NCBI GenBank assembly: GCA_947683625.1
Contig: CANTUR010000644.1
Coordinates: 62,001 to 126,000, forward strand
Origin: Mallotus nudiflorus
Taxonomy: Eukaryota; Streptophyta; Magnoliopsida; Malpighiales; Euphorbiaceae
Length of the DNA stretch: 64,000 nucleotides
Direction: 5' to 3'
Shown here: piece by piece, positions 25,631-39,077 of the stretch
Layout: each line of letters opens with the position of its first letter
Numbering within the stretch: position 1 is the stretch's first letter
Notes under the pieces: generated by a model
What the model was told of the DNA's origin: nothing
Database searches by the model: none
What the model saw: only the letters and a program-made list of their open reading frames with translations
Made by a program: the position numbers and the translations under genes

Positions 25631-25999
25631 TGATTTTGTCTAACTATGTTTTTATGGATTTTCTAATTAATGGGACCCTTTTTTTCTCTTTTTTCTCTTC
25701 TTCCCTCAAATTTTCATCTCTTTTCTTTTCCTTTCTTTTTTTTTTTTCAAATTTTCTTTCTTCAAAAGTTATATTATGTGATATATGAATGCTCTTAAAT
25801 TTGGATTTGTGCCCATACTAAATGAATCTAATTGAATGAATTTATGTCAAACATTCAAATACGATCAATATCACAATGCTTAGTACCATTAGGGTGTACA
25901 TTACATAAGTAAGCATGAACCAAATTCATATCATCGATCACTAAAAAAAAAAAAGTTCTAAAGAGGCAAAAATGTTATTCAAAGAAAACAACAAGAAAT

Positions 26000-27830
26000 T
26001 TATTTTCTATTCTAAAGGCTAAGGATGTTAAGTCTTAAGGTGGCTCTCCTTCAGGTTGTTGACATAATGGCTATTCTTGCATTTCCTCACCCTTGTTGTC
26101 TTTCACCAGGTCCTTAATGATTTGTTCCTTGAAGATCTCAATCCTAAGAACATCCACACCAAGCATATTTACAGGTTCCTATGCACTAAAGTAGGACTTC
26201 CCATGTCCTTCTTTAATAAAACCCTCTTTTAGTGGTTTTGTTTTCTTTCCAACTATGCATGTTTCTTCCTTGTCCAACAACTTCTCATCATTAAACTCAT
26301 CACCCTACCTTGTAGGCACAATTGACTCAATGGGTATATCAAAAGAAGGTAGTTTAGTGTAAAAAACCTTGTCAAACTTGCGTGAGGGTTGTCCTAACAA
26401 ATCTTTTACTCTTTCCACACCTTTAGGGGCTTTAGGAGACTTCTCATTGGTTTTAAGGTCTAATTCCTCAAGGGAGCTTAGTATTTTATCCTCACTAACT
26501 CCTGAGATGATCATTATGGTAATTAGGGAAGGTATATTTTGGTAGTTCGGGAAAGGGTTATTTTTGGTGCTTGGGTTTTCTAAGTCTATGATTCTTCCAG
26601 CGTCTATAAGGTTTTGAATTTCATTTTTGAGGCAAATACAAGTGTCTGTGGAATGTCTAACTACTTAGTGGAATTTATAGTAACTATTTGGATCACAGTT
26701 AGGGACATTTAGGTTTAGTGGTTTGGAAAATGTTAATAGTTGAAGCAAGCCTTTTTGTATTATACGGTTTAGGACTTTGGATAGTGGTTAGTTAAAATTA
26801 GAGAATCTTTTTGGTTATTGAACAGCATGCACTTTCACAACCTAGCTAGTGTTACCTCGTTATGTGCCCTCAGTTTGGTAATTCCTTTTTAATACACTTC
26901 TTATGTTTTCATTTTATCTCATTCTTAATAGCTTGTAATCCATAATTTAAGTCTATAAACACCTTAGGATTCATCCTATGCAACCTTTCAACTAGATTTG
27001 GTAATACATCCTAAACAATCATCCCCACTTGATCTTTCTTAGCTAGCTTGTTCTTTATTAAATCTGTGTTGTTCATAAACCTTGTTAAGAAATTTAAAAA
27101 TTTTAAGTCCCTAATAGACACCTTTGGCTTGGTATTATGGTCATACTACTTTAAGAAAGCATTAGACAACTCTCTACAATCAGTTCGAGTATGACTTTCT
27201 AGCCCTTAATACTAGTTCACTGTCATGCCTTATAAAGATAACACAAATAGTCTAGTGACCATTGCTAAAGGAGCTTTGATAGTGTTAAAGGCAATTGAAT
27301 ACTGGTAAAGATGTTTTCTTGGGGTCCCCAATATCATTAAATTTCTACAACTGAAGCATTTTGAACTTATCTAGTACATTATCAAAGTTAAATAAATAGC
27401 CCATGCCTTGCACTCTTATCAGCTCATCCATCTTGGACATTTTCTGAGGTAGTGCTTGCATTTGTTTGAACTCAAGTTCCTAAACTAGCTTAAGTAATTC
27501 TTTTTTTGCTTTCTCTATAGTGTACTTCTCAACATCCTTAAATTTTATTTCCATAGCAAGTACATTTCTAGCAGCATTCAGTTATGGTTCCCTAGCATTA
27601 TCATTGTTAATAGGTGGATCATCCATGATAGGTGGGATAGTAGTAACAGGTGGTATGGCAACAGTATGTACAGGTGCAACTGTAGGAGGTGGTGTTAACC
27701 CAACTAAAGCTAGTCTTAATTCATCTTGAATTATGGCCCTCATGTCATTCATGGACCAATTTCCTTTCTATTGTTATTCCATTTATTCAACTAAGTGACC
27801 AATTGATGCTAGTGGGGCTTCTAAGCTGAG
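26000..27830 (-). pseudogene. Element B gag remnant
   Basis: Minus-strand translation over about 27430-26840 follows the core of plant Gypsy gag proteins: a segment like NFDNVLDKFKMLQL, then KFNDIGDPK, with many stops. Further down, 26514-26305 is an open 69-codon stretch with PKGVERVKDLLG and KLPSFDIPIESIVP, typical of the region after gag in plant Tat elements. The position next to the 5' LTR and the strand agree with element B. It is not functional. The exact ends cannot be set by eye. Confidence 0.5.
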
Positions 27831-28720
27831 TGGGTTAATATGACTCTTTTATAATCTGTGAAGGATCTTTTTAACTATTGAATTCAGACTTGAAATGGTT
27901 CTCTCTAGTTTGCTACATCTCTATTTCCAAACATAAGAAGACCCGAATGAATCTATGATGGCTGAAAAATAAAGTGTTAGTATGATGCATAAAATGCATG
28001 TATGCATGATGCACATACAATGCAACAAGTAGAAGTAGCAAATCAAATCAAGTAATAAGTTAAGTGTATAACATACATCCTTCCAACCTTATTCCTCCTA
28101 CACACAAGTTCAATAGTGAGTCTCTTTCCTAAGATTTTTGGTCTTGGCCTTAATATCAATAAGGGATATCAAGAACAAACACATATGTTAATCTCTCAAA
28201 GTAGTAAAAGTATATAAAAAACATTTTTAGGTATAAAAGTTTAGCCCAATCTTTATTAGCCTAAATGGGCTTCAAAAGTACGGGCTTAGGCTTTTATAAA
28301 TAGAAATACCTCATGGAAACAATCACAAGCAATTTAGGTAAATCCTAAATAACTAGGCCATTATATGTGGCTAAGTTTGGTGAAAAGTCAAGGTCCTCTT
28401 AGCAAGATACCCTCCTTTAGGACTTGAGTTTCAGGCCAAGGTCAGAGCCATCCTTTGGAAACTCAAAAGAAGACGACCCCCCTTTCAAACTTAGGTTATA
28501 GACTCTAGTCAGATGAGCCCGATAATCTCTCTTGGAAAAATTTAAGGCTAAGAGTGATGGTTAGCCAATCTATAACTCCATGAAGCTAGTGGAATCATGG
28601 AACCATAAACCAATGCCATTGGCTAATAGGGACATGTAGAATAAATGCAAGAATAAAATAATAATTAATAAAATAATTCTAAAGAACATATATAGAATCA
28701 ATATCTCTTATCCCCACCAC
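27831..28720 (-). other. 5' leader of element B with degenerate primer-binding site
   Basis: This lies between gag and the 5' LTR of B. Just inside the LTR the minus strand reads GTGGTGGGGATAAG (28707-28720), which resembles a decayed TGGCGACTCC...GGGGA site as used by Tat elements. No other feature is recognised. Confidence 0.35.
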
Positions 28721-31393
28721 TATAGATTATAGGGTTTAGCACACATACAAGATTTTAGCAACCATGACACTATTTAAGCTCAAGGCTCTAGAGAACACAC
28801 TACTATATCACAAAGACATAGCATGGAGATGAGGAGTCGCCACCTAGGGTCATAACTGGTATAATTTGAAGGTGGTGGTACTTGATTCTCTAAAAGAGAG
28901 TTAGCACCACAACTAGGAGATTCTGGATACAAAATACTAACTTCTTTCAGTGTTCATTTAGAATTAGTTTTTTAATTACTAAATTATTCTCTAATTACAT
29001 AAAATTTCATATAAACCCTAATTTAGTATCCATCTAACTCCAAGGAAACTAGTCATGAAAGAGTACATAAAATCCATTCATATAACAAGACATCCCTAAA
29101 TTAGTCTAAACTATGTTAATTTTTAATTAGGTTAGCTAAGTCTATATTTTATTTATAAGTGAAATGAAACTAAAGGTAGACCTACATTTTAATTAAAATA
29201 GTGAACTAAGTTTACTTTTTTAATTCTAAAGAAATGGGCCTAAGTCTATTAATTTTTATGGAAATGAATTGGATTGAGTTTGAATTAATGGGTCTAGTTC
29301 TAATTAATTTTAATTTAAGTGAAAAATGGATCTAAGTCATTTTATTTTTAGAAAAAGAAAAGATGCTTTAATGGATTGGACTATATCTAAATTAATTTAA
29401 ATTACACTAGAATGGGCCTAAATTGATTTTAAAGTTAATTAAAACCTAAAATCCAATTAAAAGCCTATTTTAAATGGGTTAATTCTGAATGTGGGCTTGG
29501 GGACCAAAATGAATAAAAATAAACAAACAAGTCCAAAATATAAAAAAAATACTAAAACAATCAAATAAAAAGATCAAATAAGCAATGAAGTTATATTTTT
29601 CTAAAGAACCCTAATTTGATTTCATGCAACCTAATATTAATCTACAGCCACCATTGCTTTTATTAGGGTTTTATCAAATATATCTAATTTACTAATTAAG
29701 TTTAATCATAGAAAATAAAAATATACACTATTTTCCACTATTGAGGCTATTATAACCTACTATAAAAATAAATAAAATAAAAAAATATAGGCCCATAATA
29801 AAAATACAAACCAATAAAAAACAACACAGAAATAACAAAAATAAATTAAATTAAATTAAAACCCTAATCTATGTTCAATTGATATATGGGCATATCCATG
29901 ACATTCCATGGTCCTTTATGGGTTATCCATTAATTTTGTTCTCCATAGTGTTCATGTCAACCCATCTATCAAGAGAATAAAAACAAAAAAATTAGTCAGT
30001 GAATGATTAAAAAATAATAAAATCCAAAAATTAAATATAAAAAAATCAAAATCAAAATAAAAGAAGAAGGCGAAGAAGATTTGAGAATGAGATGCAATAT
30101 TTATTTTCCCTCAAAAGGATGATCATCGTTGCTGAAAGCCTATGGTTTTTGTTGTGTTTTTTCTGGTTTTATTTTATTTTAGTTGATTTTTTGGCCAAGA
30201 ACTAGAGAAAAGTATGGAAAAAAAAAAGAGTGGGTGTACTGTAGCTCACGGTAGAGAATAAGAAAGGTAAAGAGGAAAAAAATGATAAAAACTCTCATCA
30301 CTTCCCTGTGGAATGGAAATTTTTTATATTTATTAAACACACGTCTTGTAACCCTAAATTGAGATTAGGATAAATATTAAAAACAATTATTCTTATAATT
30401 TATTTAATAAAAAAATATATTTATCTAATAAAAACATATTTATCAAATAAAACAACCAATAAAAAATAAGTATAAAAATAAAATAAATAAAATAATAAAT
30501 AATAATAAAATATTGAGGAGTGCCATTTTCCGGTCAGAAGGGTGGATTTTTTACCCGAAATCTATATTTCTGATAAGAAATCTACAAATAAAAAAATTAG
30601 TCAATGAATGATTAAATAATAATAATAATAATAATAATAAACCAAATTCAATATAAAAAAATAATAATCAAAATAAAAGAAGAAGTAGAAGAAGATATAA
30701 GAATGAGATGCAGTGTTGATTTCTCTAAGAAGAATGATCATCGTTGATGAAAGCCTATGGCTTTTGTTGTGTTTGTCTATAGTTTTAGTTTATTTGATAT
30801 GATTTTGTGGCTAAGAACTAGAGCAAAGTGCGTAAAAAATATAAATAAGAGTACGTGTGCTTTAGCTCATGGTAGAGAATTAGAAAGGTAGAGAGGAAAA
30901 AAATGATAAAAACTCCTTTCGCCTCCTTGCGAAAGGGAGATTTTTTATATTTATCAAACACACGTCTTATAACCCTAAATTGGGATTAGGATAAATATTA
31001 AAAACAAATTATTCTTATCATTTATTTAATAAAAAATATATTTATCTAATAAAAACATATTTATCAAATAAAACAACCAATAAAAATATGTATAAAAATA
31101 AAATAAAATAAAATAATAAATAATAATAAAAGATTGCAAAGTGCCATTTATTGCCTGGATGGATTTCTAATTGGAAATCTACATTTCTGATGGCAGCCTT
31201 CTTTTTTTTTTTTTTGAATTTTCTCTTTTTTGAATTTTATTATTATTTTTAAAAAAATTAATTAAAAATGAAATTTAAAGGTAAGTACTAAAAAATAAAA
31301 TAAAGTAAATAAAAATAATTTATAATTTATTTCAAAACCAATAAATCAAATCTAATAAATATAATTTCACAGTCAATTTTCATCATTGGGTAC
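28721..31393 (-). repeat. 5' LTR of element B, major part (split by Copia C)
   Basis: This is homologous to 14110-16263 throughout, beginning TATAGATTATAGGG where the other LTR has TGTAGACAGCGGG. It breaks off after CATCATTGGG and resumes at 40907-40956, where the missing end (ending GTGCTTATA) is found. The uninterrupted LTR reads straight through this point. It is about 560 bases longer than the 3' LTR because of a tandem duplication inside it. Confidence 0.8.
29985..31190 (-). repeat. About 600-bp tandem duplication within the B 5' LTR
   Basis: Landmarks occur twice here and once in the 3' LTR: AAAAAATTAGTCA(G/A)TGAATG (29987, 30594), GAATGAGATGCA (about 30087, 30700), GATGATCATCGTTG or a variant (about 30118, 30735), and CACACGTCTT(G/A)TAACCC (about 30338, 30959). 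The copies differ by substitutions and by an ATA-repeat expansion. Confidence 0.75.
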
Positions 31394-32905
31394 TAAAAAG
31401 AGTCCTAGAGGGGGGAGTGAATAGGACTATCAAATAAAAATGAGAAATTAAAAGAATTCTTTACAAGAATTGAATGGAAGTTGAGATGGAAGAATGAAGA
31501 ACACAAAAATTTAAGGAGTTCGGATTCAACAACAATCCTATGTCTCCACCTAACTTATTTTCAAGTTAGGATTTTCAATCACCCACAATCTTATTTACAA
31601 GATTGAGATTAGACAAGCATTTTATGGCTCACTCTTATAACCTTACAACTTGAGTTTTCAAGGCTCACTCAAAAACTAAATCCCAAGTGTTTTAATGGAC
31701 AACATTTAATCCAGTTCCTTTAGAAATAAATCTCACTTCCCTTCTAATCTATCCCAAGATTTAAGATGAAGAGAAATTTTATTTCTAACACACAACCAAC
31801 TCTCACAAGAGTTATACAAACAAAGAATTGTTTAAGAGAATTTTAGAGCTCAATTGAAAGCTTAAGAAAGAAAGAATGATAACAAGTCTCCTTTACTTTC
31901 ATTCAACTCTAGAGGTTTTTATATAGAAAAACACTAAAAAATATAGCTATTAGAGGTGCAAATAATGTGTAAAATGTCTATATTTTGAATCCAACATTTA
32001 TAATTTTGAATTATTGAAAGTGATGCTGTCAGACAACTATGTATGGATTGAAATCGTGATTGGCTATTGAAGATGTTCAAATTTGCCCATTATTTCTTTA
32101 AAAAATTGTACATATTTGACTTATCGTTCCATATCATTTTGAATCGCCTCAATTGGACTTTTTCAACTCAAGATAAATCCAAAATACTAAGTGATGCGCA
32201 ATCTAAAATGCAGACTATTATTAAACAGCTATGCACAAGTTAAAGCCATGGTTTTCTATTGGAGACATTTGAATTTACCCATACTTTCTTTATGAAAATT
32301 ATAGATATTTGAATTATATTTTTATATCATAATTAATCACTTTAATTAGATTTCTATATCTTAAGATATATCAAAAATACTAAGAGGTATACCTTCTAAA
32401 ATGCAGACTACTATCAAACAGCTTTGCACAAGTTGAAGCCATGATTTTCTATTGGAGACATTTGAATTTGCCTATGCTTTCTTCATAAAAGTTTTGGATA
32501 TTTTACTTATATTTTTATATTATTTTGAATCACCTCAATTGGATTTCTATAGCTCTAGATATGTCTAAAATACTAAGAGTTGTGCAATCTAAAATGGCAG
32601 CTCAATATGTTGATTTTGACTTAATATTTGCATACCCACATGAACTTCGATTTTGACAAGAAAGCCCAATTCAGAAAGATCAAGATGTCTAATTCAAATG
32701 TAAAGAAGATAAATTTCTCATTATAAAGCTCTAAGGATATCCAAAGCCTCCTTGAATCTTAGAGGTCGAATTAGCCTAAGAAAATCATACTTCATTTTAA
32801 CTTCCAATGGAGTCCTAACTTATACATACTTAAACAAACAAATTAAATGCTCAAAATTAAGTTTTTAAAGATAAAAATTAAGATTGATTATTGCTAAGGT
32901 CAACA
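31394..32905 (-). repeat. 3' LTR of Copia C
   Basis: It is homologous to 39406-40906 and to the solo LTR at 17230-18521. Minus strand starts TGTTGACCTTAGC. The other end has lost the canonical CA (TAAAAAGAG on the plus strand against TGAAAAGAG in the 5' LTR). Confidence 0.85.
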
Positions 32906-34277
32906 ATCTCTCCCTTTTTTATTTTGACAAACTTATTTTAAGTTTGATAAAAAAATAATACAAAGTAAAGTGTGTGATAATATTTGTGATAATAATAATA
33001 CTAAATGGAATAGAATATATTTCTTTATTTCTCCCCCTACGAATATGGACATGATGAGAAATATAAATTTATAGATTATTTCCCTTGACAAAAAAATAAA
33101 AACAACATAAAATATAGCAAGAGGGATAAAAACATGGCATTTTTATGAAAAATGTATTAAAAACATTAAATATGATAACATGATCATTTAAATAAATGTT
33201 AAGCAATGTGAGGAAATAATTTCAAACATATATGCATATAGTGCCACTAAAATGCATCGCAAAAATAGTACATATAATAATAATGTTGATGTTAGACGTG
33301 CTTAATTATCGTATGATCATATAGAGCTTAGCTAGTTAATTAATCATGTAGCACTTAGCATATAAAAAATAAACAAAAATTATTCATAACATATTTTCCT
33401 CTCTTTGTTCAAAGGCAAAAGGAAAAGATAAAGATATAAGGGGAAATGAACGTAAAGGGACCAAAATTACTATAGGAACAAAGCAAAAATATACCAAATC
33501 TTTATAAAAATGTTCATGTCTTAACAAAGATCAAAAAAATTCCTAAAAAGATATTCATGCCTTATCAAAGATCAAAAAAATTCATAAGAAGATATTCATA
33601 CCTTATCAAAGATTAAAAAAATTTCTAAGAAGATATTCATGTCTTATCAAATATCAAAACAATTTCTAAGAAGATAATATTATGCACATGTATAGTAACA
33701 AATAACAAACTCAAATATATTTCTTCCCCTTTGTCAAAAAAAAGAAAAAGAAAATAGAGAGATATAAAAGAAAAATGAAAATAAAGATACACAAAATCTT
33801 TATAAAATCTATGTTATACATAAACAAAGTAAGTAAAACAAGGCCTTTTTTCACATATGATGTACAACAAAATTAGCCATACTTACAATGTTAATATGCA
33901 TGCAAAAATTTAAACAAATTTTCTCCCCCTATATTAAACAAAAATATAATATGTTACTGACATAAGCACATTTTTAAGGGAGTTTTACAAAAAAAATACA
34001 CATGTTAAAAAAATTAACTAGGTACACATGCAAACTCAAATTATTTCTCCTCCTTTGACAAAATGCAAAAAGAAATTTAAAAAGATAAACCAAATATAAA
34101 CTGATGACTAAAAAAAGTTTAAGATCAAAATCAAAATATTTATCAATCAAAGCAATCAATAAGCATAATATGATTTCACATGAAAACAATTCAAACATCA
34201 GTTAAACCTAAAATCAAGATAAACTAGAACCATAAATCATGCCAAGTTTATGCCTAATGAAATTTAATCTCTCTTCT
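32906..34277 (-). other. Copia C 3' non-coding part with repeated polypurine tracts
   Basis: Between RNase H and the 3' LTR the plus strand shows repeated pyrimidine blocks (TCTCCC at 32909, TCTCCCCC at 33036, CTTCCCC at 33723, TCTCCCCC at 33922, CTCCTCC at 34049). On the element strand these are GGGGGAGA-type polypurine tracts. Multiplied tracts are a known mark of Sireviruses. A 42-bp tandem repeat (33495-33680) is also present. No env-like frame is seen; the 74-codon frame at 33974-34198 is low-complexity. Confidence 0.6.
33495..33680 (-). repeat. 42-bp tandem repeat, four copies, in Copia C
   Basis: The unit contains AAGATATTCATGCCTTATC followed by AAAGATCAAAAAAATTC and recurs four times with few changes. 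Confidence 0.8.
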
Positions 34278-37200
34278 TTAAAAGGTTTTGGTGAAGATAC
34301 CTGCAAGTTGATTATTTGTATCAACAAATTCAAGTGAGATATCACCAATTTGAACATGATCACGCAAGAAATAATGTCTAATTTTTATATACTTAGTTCT
34401 AGAATGCCAAATGGGATTTTTACTAAGGTTGATAGCACTTATATTGTCACATTTGATTGGAATGTGATCAAGTTTTACACCATAGTCTAACAACTGTTGT
34501 TTTTGCCATAAAAATTATGAACAATAAAGACTTGCTACAATATATTCATCTTTAGCAGTGGACAATGCAACTGAAGCTTGTTTCTTGCTAAAACAAGAAA
34601 CTAAATATTGTCCTAAAAATTGACAAGTTCTGGAAGTGCTTTTTCTATCTAGTAAACTACCAGCAAAGTCTACATCAAAATAACTAATCAAGTCAAAGGA
34701 TGAACTCCTAGGATACCAAAGTCCTAAATGCATTGTACCACAAAGATATTTAAAAATTCTTTTGATAGCATTCAAATGAGACTCTTTAGGAATAAATTGA
34801 AATCTGGCACACAAGCAAGTAGCAAACATAATATCGGGTCTACTAGCAGTTAAATAATGAAAGGATCCGATCATACCTCTAAATCGCTTTTCATCAATCA
34901 GTTTGCCATTCTTATTTTTGTTAAGTTTGGTTGTAGTGTTGAATGGAGTTTTACTTATCTTAACCTCATCCATGCCAAACTTCTTGAGAACGTCTCTTGC
35001 ATCTTGGTTTGATTGATAAACATCCCATTTTTGCATTGCTTGATTAGTAGTCCACGAAAGAATTTAATTTCACCCATCATACTCAGTTCAAATTCTCCTC
35101 GCATTAAATTAGAGAATTACTCACACAAATAATGGTTAGTAGCACTGAATATAATATCATCAATATATATTTGAATAATTAATAAATCATATTTGGATTT
35201 CTTTATAAAAAGAGTTGTGTCAACCTTTGCTTTAGAGAAACCTTTCTCTAATAAAAAGTTACTCAATCTTTCATACCAAGCTCTTTGAGCTTATTTCAAT
35301 CCATATAATGCTTTTGAAAGTTTAAACACATGATTTAAAGAGTTAAAATTTTCAAAACCCGGAGGATGTTCAACATATACCTCCTCTTCAATAAAACCAT
35401 TTAAAAATGCCCTATGAACATCCATTTGATAAAGTTTAAAGTCCTTGTATAATGTGCAAGTAGCATCCTAATAGCTTCTAACCTTACAATGGGGGCAAAG
35501 GTTTCATCATAATCAATGCCTTCCTCTTGATTATAACCTTTAGCTACTAGTCTAGCTTTATTCCTAGTTATGACAACTTGTTCATTCATCTTATTTCTAA
35601 ACACCCATTTGGTACCTATAATAGGATGATGTTTAGGCCTAGGAACTAAGGTCCAAACCTTATTTCTTTCAAATTGATTTAACTATTCTTGTATAGCAAG
35701 GACCCAAAATTCATCACTTAAAGCATTATCAATATTTTTTAGTTCAATTTGAGAAATGAAAGCTAAATTAACAATAGACTTAAGTTTAGATCTAGTAGTT
35801 ACCCATTTTGTAGTGTTACCTAAAACTCAGTCTTGAGGGTGGGCTTTCTTGAATTATCAATCTTTTGGAAGTTCATTCTTCAAGGTAGGTTGATATGTCT
35901 CCTTATTTTCCTCCTTGCTTGAACCTTCAAGTTCCAAAGGCTTATTAACATTTTCTTCTTATGTTTCCATAATCTTATTGTCACCTACAAGAACATCAAC
36001 ACTATAAACATCCTTTCTAGAATCAAGTGAGTTTGATTCATCAAATACCTTATGCATTGACTCTTCAATTACTAAAGTTCTCTTATTAAAGACCTTGTAT
36101 GATTTACTAGAAATAGAATAGCCTAGAAAAATTCCTTCATCGACTTTAGAATAAAAATTCCCAAGATTGACCTTCGTGTTCAATATAAAGCACTTGCATC
36201 CAAATACTCTTAGATATGAGATTTTAGGTTTTCTATTGTTCTATAGCTCATAAGATGTTTTATTTAAATTTAGTCTTTTGAAAACTCAGTTTGAAAAATA
36301 ACAAGATGTGTTTATGGCTTCCACCCAAAAGTATAGAGGCAAATTATACTCATGAAGCATTGTTCTAATCATTTCCACAAGAGTTCTATTTTTCCTTTCA
36401 ACTACCCCATTTTATTAAAGAGTTCTAGGAGATAAAAATGTATGAGAAATACCATTTTCATTACAATAGTTTTTGAAAAATTCATTTTCAAATTCAGTTC
36501 CATGATCACTTATAATAGATGAAATACTAAAAACCTTTTTCTTTTTGAAATCTTTTAGCATAATTTTCAAAAGCTTTAAAAGCATCATTCTTATGAGCAA
36601 GAAAACATTCCCAAGTAAATCTAGAGTAATCATCAACCAATACATATGCATAATGCATTCCATCGAGACTAGCAACTCTAGTTTGTCCAAATAAATCCAT
36701 ATGTATAAGTTCAAGTGACCTAGAGGTGGACACTACTTTTTTTTAGCTTAAATGAGGACTTGGATTGTTTTCCCTTTTTTCAAGCATCATAAGGTTTATC
36801 CTTTGTAAATTCAATCTTAGGTAAACCAATCACAAGTTCATATTTACAAAGATCATTCAAAAGGTCAAAATTTGCATGTCCTAACCTTCTATGCCATGTC
36901 CATATGTTATGGGAGATAGACACTAATCATTTTATGTCTTTGTTATCAATTTTATTCAAATTAATGACATAAACATTGTCTACTCTTTCACCATTAAAAA
37001 TAACTTTATTTTCATCAAGACTACTAATAAAGCAATTTTTAGGATAGAAAGTTACTTTATTTCCCATGTCACATAATTAACTTATACTAAGCAAATAATG
37101 TTTAAGACCATCAACAAACAATACATTATATATAGATAAGGATTAAGGATTACCTATTTCTCCAATGCCAATAATTTTTCCTTTTGCATTATCTCTGAAA

Positions 37201-37310
37201 GTAACATATCCTCCATCTTTTACATTAAGTTTATTGAATTGCTTTTTATCTCCTGTCATGTTCCTTGAACATCCACTATCAAGATACCACTTGCTTTTTA
37301 TTCTTGTGGA
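34278..37310 (-). pseudogene. Copia C pol remnant (PR, INT, RT, RNase H)
   Basis: Minus-strand order: protease with WYLDSGCSRNMTGD near 37300-37258; integrase zinc region (WHRRLGHANFDLL) near 36900; integrase core at 36733-36415 with LIHMDLFGQ, VDDYSRFTW and SDHGTEFENEFF; integrase C-terminal part with YKVFNKRTLVIEES at 36183-35959; reverse transcriptase from about 35604 (KARLVAKGYNQEEGIDYDET) with the catalytic box as YIDDIIF near 35175; RNase H to 34278, ending GIFTKTF. Several frameshifts and stops break the frame, so no working polyprotein is made. The order INT before RT defines Copia. Confidence 0.9.
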
Positions 37311-37803
37311 TTTTAAGCAAATCTACACAAAATAATTTAAGTGTTTTTTTGGACCCAACCCTTTCTTGGTCTAGGTTGGTTAGTTTCAAGATAATCCATA
37401 GGAAGTAAATTTATATGTAGTCTTCCATAGAAGCACATGTTATTAGTATGTCCTTTGATCTTGCAATAAGAACATACAATATTTTTGAATTTATTCCTCC
37501 TAGGATGAAATGCTTTCCTAATGTGTGCAACATGCTTTTAGTGTTGTGTGTATCTCCTATTATTTTGTGTCATTAAGTAAGACATGCATTAGTAATGTGA
37601 TGTGTATTTCGATAATTTTGTGCAACATGTTTATGTGCATTGTATTATGTAGCATGCTTATTATAATTGTATCTAATGTACATATAAGCATGCTTGGGTT
37701 GAGGTGCTCTAGTTTGAGCCTTACCTCTTTATGTTAATAAAGGATGAATCTTATAAGACTTTCCTTTACTATTTAACAAATAAGATGTTTTAGCTTTGAA
37801 AGC

Positions 37804-39077
37804 TTAAGTCTTATTTGATTTAGAGGTTGAAGGAGTGGACTTTTGTGAAGCTTTTACAAAATTAATATGTGATGAAGATAATGAAGACATTCCATTCTTA
37901 TATCCAATTCCATTGGTATCTCCATGAAATTTTTGAGAGTCAAGAAGACTATCTAAAGTTTCTTTTCCTCTTTTAAACTTAGCAATAGAATTCTTTAATT
38001 CTAGTGCCTCCTTAGAAAGCTTATGATTTTCATCATTTGCTTTTTTAAGTTTATCTTTCAAAGAATTAAAAGATTTTGCATCACTAATAAGTTTTTCGTT
38101 TGATTCAACAAGTTTAGCAAAATTAATTTTTAAATTTTCTAATTCTCTATTTAAGCTACCTAACTCATACTTATAATGTTTCTTCTTAGATAATAAAATT
38201 TTACATTTAAGATGTATTTTGCTCATAATAGAGCTCTCATTATCATTATCATCATCATCACAATAATTATCACAATCATCAAAGGAAGAATAAAAAGTAA
38301 ATGGTGCCTCATTTTTATTTTCATTTTCAAGGGCCATGAAGCAAAGATTGGCCACCTCTTATTGTTCCTCTTTAGATTTGGAGGAATCATCCCAAGTAGC
38401 TTTGAATGCCTTCTTCATATCTTTTACTCCCCTGTTCTTAAATTTGAGTTTGTGACACTCAATTCTTATATGTCCTGGTTTCTTGCATTCATAGTAAGTA
38501 ACCTCCTTAGTTTTCTTCTTCCTATCTCCTTTAAACTTCTTATTGAAGTCCCTTGTTTATGAGAAGTTTTTCTTTCTTAAAAACTTCTTGAAGTTCCTAG
38601 TGAACATGGCAATGTCACCATCTTCATCACTAAAATCTTTTATGCTTTCCTCTTCACTATCTTCTTGAAGAGCTTTTAGAGTAATGCTCTTTTTCTTTTC
38701 TTCTTTCTCTTCTTATTCTTCACCCTTTTGCTTGATAGTGAGCTCATGTGTTAAGAGCTTACTAATGAGCACATGGTTGGTAGAGTGGAGAGGTCTTCAG
38801 CTTCTTCAAATGAAGTGACATAAGATTCCCAAAACTTCTTAAGTAGGATTCTTAGAATCTTATTGTTTACCTCTTCTTTGTAGAAATGTTTTCCAAGTTT
38901 CTTGAGGGTTGTAAGGAGAGCATTGAGATAGTTTGTCATCTCTATGATTGATTCATAAGGCTTCATTTTGAATAGTTCATATTCAAACATATGAAGTTGA
39001 ACCTTCTTGCTTCCTACTTGAATGTTGCCTTCGTAGTGGTTTTCTAAGGTCTCTATATTTTTTTGGCCGACATACAA
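37804..39077 (-). pseudogene. Copia C gag remnant
   Basis: A UBN2-type gag domain lies at 39077-38751 (ENHYEGNIQV, MFEYELFKMKPYES, ILRILLKKFWESYVT). The zinc knuckle follows at about 38500 as YYECKKPGHIRIEC, in which the first cysteine of CX2CX4HX4C is tyrosine. Then comes a long coiled-coil, Lys/Ser-rich C-terminal part in the open stretch 38355-37804, as in Sirevirus gag proteins. Stops and frameshifts separate the pieces. The stretch 37310-37804 between gag and protease is a decayed linker without recognisable domain. Confidence 0.85.

Larger units (their letters stand above)
22671..25999. other. Unassigned interior of element B
   Basis: This stretch lies between the D solo LTR and the B gag. 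I see no reverse transcriptase, RNase H or integrase motif on either strand. A plus-strand stretch around 24300-24480 (containing VDGPMIYWAF) is open over short distances and may be a relic of an extra antisense frame, but I cannot name it. It includes a 122-bp triple repeat (22811-23145) and a 42-bp tandem duplication (25546-25630). Confidence 0.4.

Noticed and set aside
27520..27729. Plus-strand frame with a Gly/Val-rich end
   Set aside because: It is antisense to the element B gag region and shows no domain.
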